DNA of 9,618 nt from Sideroxydans lithotrophicus. GTDB taxonomy: Bacteria; Pseudomonadota; Gammaproteobacteria; Burkholderiales; Sulfuriferulaceae. A program made the translations under genes and the position numbers. This document shows, piece by piece, positions 5,769 to 9,618 of this stretch. The stretch lies in NCBI GenBank assembly GCA_022736605.1, contig DZDB01000077.1, positions 1 through 9,618 on the forward strand, written 5' to 3'. The notes beneath the pieces were generated by a model, which worked only from the letters and a program-made list of their open reading frames with translations, was not told the origin of the DNA and did no database searches. Every line of letters begins with the position of its first letter. Within the stretch, counting starts at the first letter, position 1.

Positions 5769-6719
5769 GTGGCTTACGACAGCATGATGGTGTTTACCGG
5801 CAATGCCAATCCCAAACTGGCTGCCGATGTGGTGCGACATCTGAATATTCATCTGGGGCGTGCGACGGTGTCGCGTTTCTCTGATGGTGAGGTCATGGTT
5901 GAGCTGCTGGAGCACGTGCGTGGCAAGGATGTGTTCGTGCTGCAGTCCACCTGCGCGCCAACCAATGACAGCCTCATGGAGATCATGGTCATGGTCGACG
6001 CCTTGCGCCGCGCCTCGGCGGGTCGTATCACTGCAGCGATTCCCTATTTTGGCTATGCTCGCCAGGATCGTCGCCCACGCTCAGCGCGTGTCGCAATTAC
6101 CGCCAAAGTGGTAGCCAACATGCTGGCAAGTGCCGGAGTTGACCGTTTGCTGACGATGGATTTGCACTCGGACCAGATACAGGGCTTCTTCGATATTCCG
6201 GTCGATAATATTTATGCCTCGCCGATTTTGCTTGGCGACGTGTGGAAGCAGTCATACCCAAACCTGATCGTGGTGTCGCCCGACGTTGGTGGCGTAGTGC
6301 GCGCGCGCGCACTTGCCAAACGGCTGGAGTCTGACCTGGCGATTATCGACAAGCGTCGTCCCAAGCCCAATGTGGCGAAAGTGATGAATATCATTGGCGA
6401 TGTGCAAGGCCGTACCTGCGTCATCATGGATGACCTGGTCGATACCGCCAATACCTTGTGTGAAGCCGCGCAGGCGTTGAAAGATAAGGGCGCAGAGCGG
6501 GTGCTGGCGTATTGCACCCATGCGGTTTTGTCTGGTACGGCGGTGCAACGCATTGAGAATTCTGCATTGGATGAGCTGGTGGTGACCGATACCATTCCGC
6601 TACGCGATGAAGCGAAAAACAGCGCATGCATTCGCCAGTTGTCGGTGGCTGAGTTACTGGCCGAAACCATGCGTCGGATCAGCAACGAAGACTCGGTCAG
6701 CTCGTTGTTTATGGAATGA
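5769..6719 (+). CDS. prs: Ribose-phosphate pyrophosphokinase (PRPP synthetase)
   Basis: Makes 5-phosphoribosyl diphosphate from ribose 5-phosphate and ATP, the shared precursor of purines, pyrimidines, NAD, histidine and tryptophan; cytoplasmic, usually hexameric. The 316-residue length fits bacterial class I enzymes. Visible motifs are FSDGE (37-41) and YARQDRR (96-102) for ATP, DLHSDQ (131-136) with metal/ATP ligand H133, the flexible-loop KRRP (196-199), and the PRPP/ribose-phosphate loop VIMDDLVDTANTL (218-230). I chose the GTG at 5769 because translation from there reads (M)AYDSMMVFTGNANPKLA, the usual betaproteobacterial N-terminus, and GGGG at 5760-5763 is 5 bases upstream. The longer frame from a TTG at 5730 would start inside the terminator and is rejected; an ATG at 5784 is possible but would drop conserved residues. 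It is probably cotranscribed with rplY–pth–ychF. Confidence 0.95.
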   Translation: MAYDSMMVFTGNANPKLAADVVRHLNIHLGRATVSRFSDGEVMVELLEHVRGKDVFVLQSTCAPTNDSLMEIMVMVDALRRASAGRITAAIPYFGYARQDRRPRSARVAITAKVVANMLASAGVDRLLTMDLHSDQIQGFFDIPVDNIYASPILLGDVWKQSYPNLIVVSPDVGGVVRARALAKRLESDLAIIDKRRPKPNVAKVMNIIGDVQGRTCVIMDDLVDTANTLCEAAQALKDKGAERVLAYCTHAVLSGTAVQRIENSALDELVVTDTIPLRDEAKNSACIRQLSVAELLAETMRRISNEDSVSSLFME

Positions 6720-6725
6720 TTTTTT

Positions 6726-6752
6726 GGGGTGCGCGATGTTGTTGCGCGTCCC
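6726..6752 (+). other. 11-bp hairpin directly after prs
   Basis: GGGGTGCGCGA (6726-6736) pairs with TTGCGCGTCCC (6742-6752) around the 5-base loop TGTTG, with three G-U pairs. No T-run follows, so it is unlikely to terminate on the + strand. It could be an mRNA-stability element or part of the rplY leader. Confidence 0.4.
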
Positions 6753-6767
6753 GTATTGTCTGTCGTC

Positions 6768-6822
6768 TGGTCGCGGGCGGCGGACTAACCCGACCAAACA
6801 GCCTGTCTGTGCGGTCCGTTTT
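6768..6822 (+). promoter_or_regulatory. Structured rplY leader with two alternative stems
   Basis: TGGTCG (6768-6773) pairs with CGACCA (6791-6796), extended past a bulged C by GG/CC. In the alternative fold CGGAC (6781-6785), lying in the first stem's loop, can pair with GTCCG (6814-6818), which is followed by TTTT (6819-6822). The two can partly exclude each other or form a pseudoknot. L25 in E. coli is known to repress its own translation through its mRNA leader; whether this sequence works so is untested. Confidence 0.3.
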
Positions 6823-6827
6823 AAACT

Positions 6828-6831
6828 GGAG
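6828..6831 (+). promoter_or_regulatory. Ribosome binding site of rplY
   Basis: GGAG lies 6 bases before the ATG at 6838. It is one of the few clear Shine-Dalgarno sequences in the window, fitting a highly translated ribosomal protein. Confidence 0.75.
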
Positions 6832-6837
6832 TAAATC

Positions 6838-7449
6838 ATGGAAGTTATTGTTAGCAAGCGTGACGTGCAAGGCAAAGGTGCGAGCCGCCGCCTGCGTCGC
6901 ACAGGAAAAACCCCGGGCGTTATCTACGGTGGTAACAAGCCGGCAGTCAGCATCGAGCTCGATCACAACGCGCTATTTTATGCGCTGAAGCGTGAGGCGT
7001 TTCACGCTTCAGTCCTGACGCTGGTCATGGACGGTGAAACCGAATCGGTGCTGCTGCGGGACTACCAGATGCATCCATTCCGTATGGAAGTGCAGCACAT
7101 CGACTTCCAGCGCGTTGATGCGACCCACAAGATTCACGTCAAAGTGCCGCTGCACTTTATCAATGCCGACGTCGCACCTGGGGTGAAACTGGCAAGCGGG
7201 ATTGTGACGCATATCATGACCGAGCTGGATGTGACGTGCTTGGCCGCCAGCCTGCCAGAATTTATCGAGGTTGATCTGGCTAATCTGCAGGCAGGTCATT
7301 CGGTGCATGTGTCCGAATTGACGTTGCCGTCAGGTGTTGAGTTGGCGGGTGTCCACAAGGGCGATGATCCTGCTGTGGCAACCATTACCGTGCCGCGCGG
7401 TGCGGTGGCGGATGCCGCTGAAGCTGAGCCTGCTGCGCCAGCAGCTTAA
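6838..7449 (+). CDS. rplY: Ribosomal protein bL25, long (TL5/CTC) form
   Basis: A 203-residue protein of the 50S subunit that binds 5S rRNA. The N-terminal L25 domain (about 4-92) shows the family's GKGASRRLRRTGKTPGVIYG (12-31) RNA-binding strand and loop and the LLRDYQMHPFRMEVQHIDFQRV block (72-93). The C-terminal TL5 domain (about 97-186) includes VPLHFINADVAPGVK (103-117), then an acidic, Ala-rich tail (AEAEPAAPAA). E. coli L25 has only the first domain (94 residues); the two-domain form is normal in betaproteobacteria and Thermus-type CTC proteins. The start is fixed by the GGAG at 6828 and by the conserved N-terminus. It lies 118 bases after prs with a structured leader between, and 20 bases before pth. 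Confidence 0.95.
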   Translation: MEVIVSKRDVQGKGASRRLRRTGKTPGVIYGGNKPAVSIELDHNALFYALKREAFHASVLTLVMDGETESVLLRDYQMHPFRMEVQHIDFQRVDATHKIHVKVPLHFINADVAPGVKLASGIVTHIMTELDVTCLAASLPEFIEVDLANLQAGHSVHVSELTLPSGVELAGVHKGDDPAVATITVPRGAVADAAEAEPAAPAA

Positions 7450-7469
7450 GCCTGGTTTGCGCCGACGCC

Positions 7470-8051
7470 ATGCTGGCTATCCGGCTGATCGTCGGGCTGG
7501 GTAATCCGGGGCGCGAGTATGCGCGTACCCGGCATAACGCAGGCTTCTGGTGGCTCGAGCAATGCGCAGAAACACTTCGCGTCGTGCTGAAACCGGAGTC
7601 GCGTTATTATTCCATCGCTGGCCGCGGGCAAACCCCGGCTGGCGAAATTTTTTTATTGCTGCCGCAAACTTTCATGAATGCGAGTGGCAAAGCAGTTGCT
7701 GCGTTGGCGCGTTTCTATAAAATCAGCCCGGCAGAAATACTGGTCGTGCATGATGAGCTTGATCTGCCGCCCGGCACTGCGCGCCTCAAATTGGGCGGCG
7801 GGCACGGTGGCCATAACGGCCTGAAGGATATCGCCGCACAAATCGGCAGCCGCGAGTTCTGGCGTTTGCGTCTCGGTATCGGGCATCCGGGCAGCAAACC
7901 AGAGGTGGTCAATTTTGTATTGAATCCGCCGCGCGTTGACGAGGCCGGTTTGATAGAGGGCGCCATGCACAATGCGCTGCATGTGTTGCCCGACCTGTTG
8001 CGTGGCGATTTTGCCAGTGCAATGCTGAAACTTCACACACCAGTCAAATAA
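7470..8051 (+). CDS. pth: Peptidyl-tRNA hydrolase
   Basis: A 193-residue cytoplasmic esterase that cleaves peptides from tRNAs dropped by stalled ribosomes and so recycles the tRNA. All active-site residues known from E. coli Pth are present with a constant shift of two: N12 in GLGNPG, H22 in TRHNAGF (catalytic base), N70 in TFMN, D95 in VHDELD and N116 in GGHNG. The GGGHGGHNGLKDI block (109-121) is the usual signature. Length is typical. The ATG at 7470 places the conserved IRLIVGLGNPG at residues 4-14, as expected; no strong Shine-Dalgarno sequence is visible, so coupling to rplY 20 bases upstream is likely. The rplY–pth–ychF order is widely conserved. Confidence 0.96.
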   Translation: MLAIRLIVGLGNPGREYARTRHNAGFWWLEQCAETLRVVLKPESRYYSIAGRGQTPAGEIFLLLPQTFMNASGKAVAALARFYKISPAEILVVHDELDLPPGTARLKLGGGHGGHNGLKDIAAQIGSREFWRLRLGIGHPGSKPEVVNFVLNPPRVDEAGLIEGAMHNALHVLPDLLRGDFASAMLKLHTPVK

Positions 8052-8054
8052 ATC

Positions 8055-9146
8055 ATGAGTCTGAAATGTGGCATCGTCGGCCTGCCTAACGTTGGCAAAT
8101 CTACCCTGTTCAATGCGTTGACATGTGCCGGGATTGCGGCCGAAAACTACCCGTTTTGCACCATCGAGCCCAATACCGGCGTCGTTGAAGTGCCTGATCC
8201 GCGTCTGGCGGCGCTGGCGCAGATAGTCACGCCGGAGCGTACCCTGCCTGCGATCGTCGAATTTGTCGATATTGCCGGGCTGGTTGCGGGTGCCTCCAAA
8301 GGTGAGGGGCTGGGCAACCAGTTTCTAGCCAATATCCGTGAAACCGACGCCATCATGCATGTGGTGCGCTGTTTTGAGGATGACAACGTGATCCACGTTG
8401 CGGGCAAGGTGGATCCATTGTCCGATATAGAAACGATACAGACTGAATTGGCACTGGCCGACCTGGGTACGCTGGAAAAAGCTTACGCCCGATTCCAGAA
8501 AGCCGCGCGTTCTGGTGATAAGGAAGCGCTCAAGCTGGTGCCTTTGCTCGACAGCGTCCGCGCACAATTGGACCAGGGGCGTGCAGTGCACGCAATGACG
8601 CTGGATGCAGAGCAGCAAGCCTTGCTTAAACCGCTCTGCCTGCTGACCGCTAAGCCGGTATTGTACGCAGCTAACGTCGACGAAAGCGGCTTTGAAAACA
8701 ACCCGCTGCTGGATCGGGTCAAGGCGTTTGCCGAGACAGAAGGGGCGCCTGTCGTGACGGTATGCGCAGCGCTGGAAGCTGAAATGGTAGGGTTGGAGGC
8801 GGAGGACAAGCAGGCGTTTCTGGCTGATCTGGGGCAAACCGAACCCGGTCTGGATCGGCTGATCCGTGCCGCCTACAGCTTGTTGGGGCTGGAAACTTAT
8901 TTTACTGCCGGTGTAAAAGAGGTGCGAGCCTGGACCATTCATCGCGGCAGTACTGCACCGCAGGCGGCGGGTGTGATTCATACCGATTTTGAGCGTGGCT
9001 TCATTCGGGCCGAAGTCACGGGTTACGCAGATTTTGTGGCGTGTAAGGGCGAACAAGGTGCAAAAGAGGCAGGCAAGATGCGGCTGGAAGGCAAGGAGTA
9101 CATCGTGAAAGACGGTGACGTGATGCATTTCCGCTTTAATGTTTGA
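8055..9146 (+). CDS. ychF: Ribosome-associated ATPase YchF/OLA1
   Basis: A 363-residue Obg-related P-loop NTPase that binds the ribosome and, unusually for a GTPase-type fold, prefers ATP. The G1 loop is GLPNVGKST (9-17). Switch I includes NYPFCTIEPNTG (31-42) and G3 is DIAGLV (72-77), where a hydrophobic residue replaces the catalytic Gln/His of Ras-like proteins. The G4 position reads NVDE (207-210) in place of NKxD, matching the family's ATP preference. A coiled-coil insert spans about 127-180, and the C-terminal TGS domain runs about 280-362, with KEVRAWTIHRG at 288-298 and VKDGDVMHFRFNV at the end. Length is exactly usual. It starts 3 bases after the pth stop. Its TGA stop lies within the -35 box of the downstream tRNA–tuf promoter. 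Confidence 0.97.
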   Translation: MSLKCGIVGLPNVGKSTLFNALTCAGIAAENYPFCTIEPNTGVVEVPDPRLAALAQIVTPERTLPAIVEFVDIAGLVAGASKGEGLGNQFLANIRETDAIMHVVRCFEDDNVIHVAGKVDPLSDIETIQTELALADLGTLEKAYARFQKAARSGDKEALKLVPLLDSVRAQLDQGRAVHAMTLDAEQQALLKPLCLLTAKPVLYAANVDESGFENNPLLDRVKAFAETEGAPVVTVCAALEAEMVGLEAEDKQAFLADLGQTEPGLDRLIRAAYSLLGLETYFTAGVKEVRAWTIHRGSTAPQAAGVIHTDFERGFIRAEVTGYADFVACKGEQGAKEAGKMRLEGKEYIVKDGDVMHFRFNV

Positions 9147-9171
9147 CAAAAAAACTGAATAACAAGATAAT
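9143..9171 (+). promoter_or_regulatory. Strong sigma-70 promoter of the tRNA–tuf operon
   Basis: A perfect TTGACA (9143-9148) is followed after exactly 17 bp by GATAAT (9166-9171, 5 of 6 matches). The expected start is near 9178, about 8 bases before mature tRNA-Tyr. The -35 box contains the ychF stop codon (TGA 9144-9146). The spacer is A-rich. It probably drives tRNA-Tyr, -Gly, -Thr and tuf together, as the related operon is transcribed in E. coli. Confidence 0.85.
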
Positions 9172-9185
9172 AGTTGGCTTGTTTT

Positions 9186-9270
<85 letters not shown>

Positions 9271-9341
9271 GAATTGATGTTGTGAAAAAGTAACTGGCTG
9301 CGGTGCGGTCAGTGTCCGGAAGCGGCATTGGGCCATTTCGG

Positions 9342-9415
9342 GCGGGTGTAGCTCAATGGCAGAGCAGAAGTTTTCCAAACTTATGACGAGGGTTCGATTC
9401 CCTTCACCCGCTCCA
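9342..9415 (+). tRNA. tRNA-Gly (anticodon TCC)
   Basis: A 74-base cloverleaf with CCA. Acceptor GCGGGTG (9342-9348) pairs with CACCCGC (9405-9411), discriminator T9412, CCA 9413-9415. D stem GCTC/GAGC surrounds AATGGCA. The anticodon loop TTTCCAA has TCC at 9374-9376, reading GGA/GGG. The anticodon stem has four standard pairs plus a G9367/A9383 mismatch at its top. T stem GAGGG/CCCTT surrounds TTCGATT. Confidence 0.96.
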
Positions 9416-9422
9416 GCCTGCC

Positions 9423-9446
9423 GGGTTTGACTTGAAAAAGTCACCC
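9423..9446 (+). other. GAAA-tetraloop hairpin between tRNA-Gly and tRNA-Thr
   Basis: TGACTT (9428-9433) pairs perfectly with AAGTCA (9438-9443) around the GNRA-type loop GAAA. After a two-base bulge (TT), GGG (9423-9425) continues with CCC (9444-9446). No T-run follows, and it sits between two mature tRNAs, so a role in transcript processing is more likely than termination. Confidence 0.45.
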
Positions 9447-9449
9447 AAC

Positions 9450-9524
<75 letters not shown>

Positions 9525-9556
9525 ATTTCGTAGTATTTGTAGTGATCGTTAGCGCG

Positions 9557-9562
9557 AGAGGA
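9557..9562 (+). promoter_or_regulatory. Ribosome binding site of tuf
   Basis: AGAGGA lies 8 bases before the ATG at 9571 and is complementary to the 16S rRNA 3' end. The strong site suits one of the most highly made proteins of the cell. The leader between tRNA-Thr and this site shows no clear hairpin. Confidence 0.7.
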
Positions 9563-9570
9563 AATTCATC

Positions 9571-9618
9571 ATGGCAAAAGGCAAGTTTGAGCGTACCAAG
9601 CCGCACGTCAACGTCGGC
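9571..9618 (+). CDS. tuf: Elongation factor Tu, N-terminal fragment (cut by window end)
   Basis: Sixteen codons, reading MAKGKFERTKPHVNVG, are the highly conserved N-terminus of bacterial EF-Tu just before its first P-loop. EF-Tu brings aminoacyl-tRNA to the ribosome as a GTP complex. The gene runs off the window, so completeness cannot be judged. The upstream tRNA cluster marks this as the tRNA-linked copy; many proteobacteria carry a second tuf near fusA, which cannot be checked here. Confidence 0.93.
   Translation, partial: MAKGKFERTKPHVNVG

Noticed and set aside
8325..9149. 274-codon minus-strand open frame inside ychF
   Set aside because: Fully antisense to a perfectly conserved ychF; the translated sequence is rich in His, Cys, Gln and Arg and resembles no family.

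Overview
This window looks like core chromosome of a betaproteobacterium. The gene order lolB–ispE–tRNA-Gln–prs–rplY–pth–ychF followed by tRNA-Tyr–Gly–Thr–tuf is one I associate with that class. The Prs, long-form L25 and tRNA sequences read the same way. Placement near Nitrosomonadales/Gallionellales is only an impression, since no database search was possible. All genes lie on the + strand and intergenic gaps are short.

Layout. Positions 6-317 encode a small exported type-1 copper protein. Positions 395-2359 hold a tightly overlapped three-gene unit: gmhB (heptose bisphosphate phosphatase for LPS core), plsC (acyltransferase for phosphatidic acid) and a YgjP-type HExxH metallohydrolase. Positions 2420-5584 hold a large exported TPR protein, lolB (outer-membrane lipoprotein receptor) and ispE (isoprenoid synthesis). 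The tRNA-Gln(TTG) gene follows at 5611-5685 and then a perfect 12-bp terminator. Next comes prs (PRPP synthetase), rplY (5S rRNA-binding L25), pth (peptidyl-tRNA hydrolase) and ychF (ribosome-associated ATPase). A near-consensus promoter whose -35 box overlaps the ychF stop codon precedes tRNA-Tyr, tRNA-Gly and tRNA-Thr and the first 16 codons of tuf, cut by the window edge.

Functionally, the left half is mostly envelope construction (LPS heptose, phospholipid, lipoprotein sorting, isoprenoid carriers). The right half is translation and nucleotide supply (PRPP, L25, Pth, YchF, tRNAs, EF-Tu).

I found no mobile element, CRISPR array, phage gene or defence system, and no convincing sign of an undescribed multi-gene system. 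The points most worth a second look are regulatory. They are a promoter candidate folded into the tRNA-Gln terminator that would start prs, a structured prs–rplY leader, a possibly leaderless gmhB, and the promoter built into the ychF stop codon. The least characterised proteins are the TPR protein and the small cupredoxin. No stretch longer than 300 bases lacks a gene.
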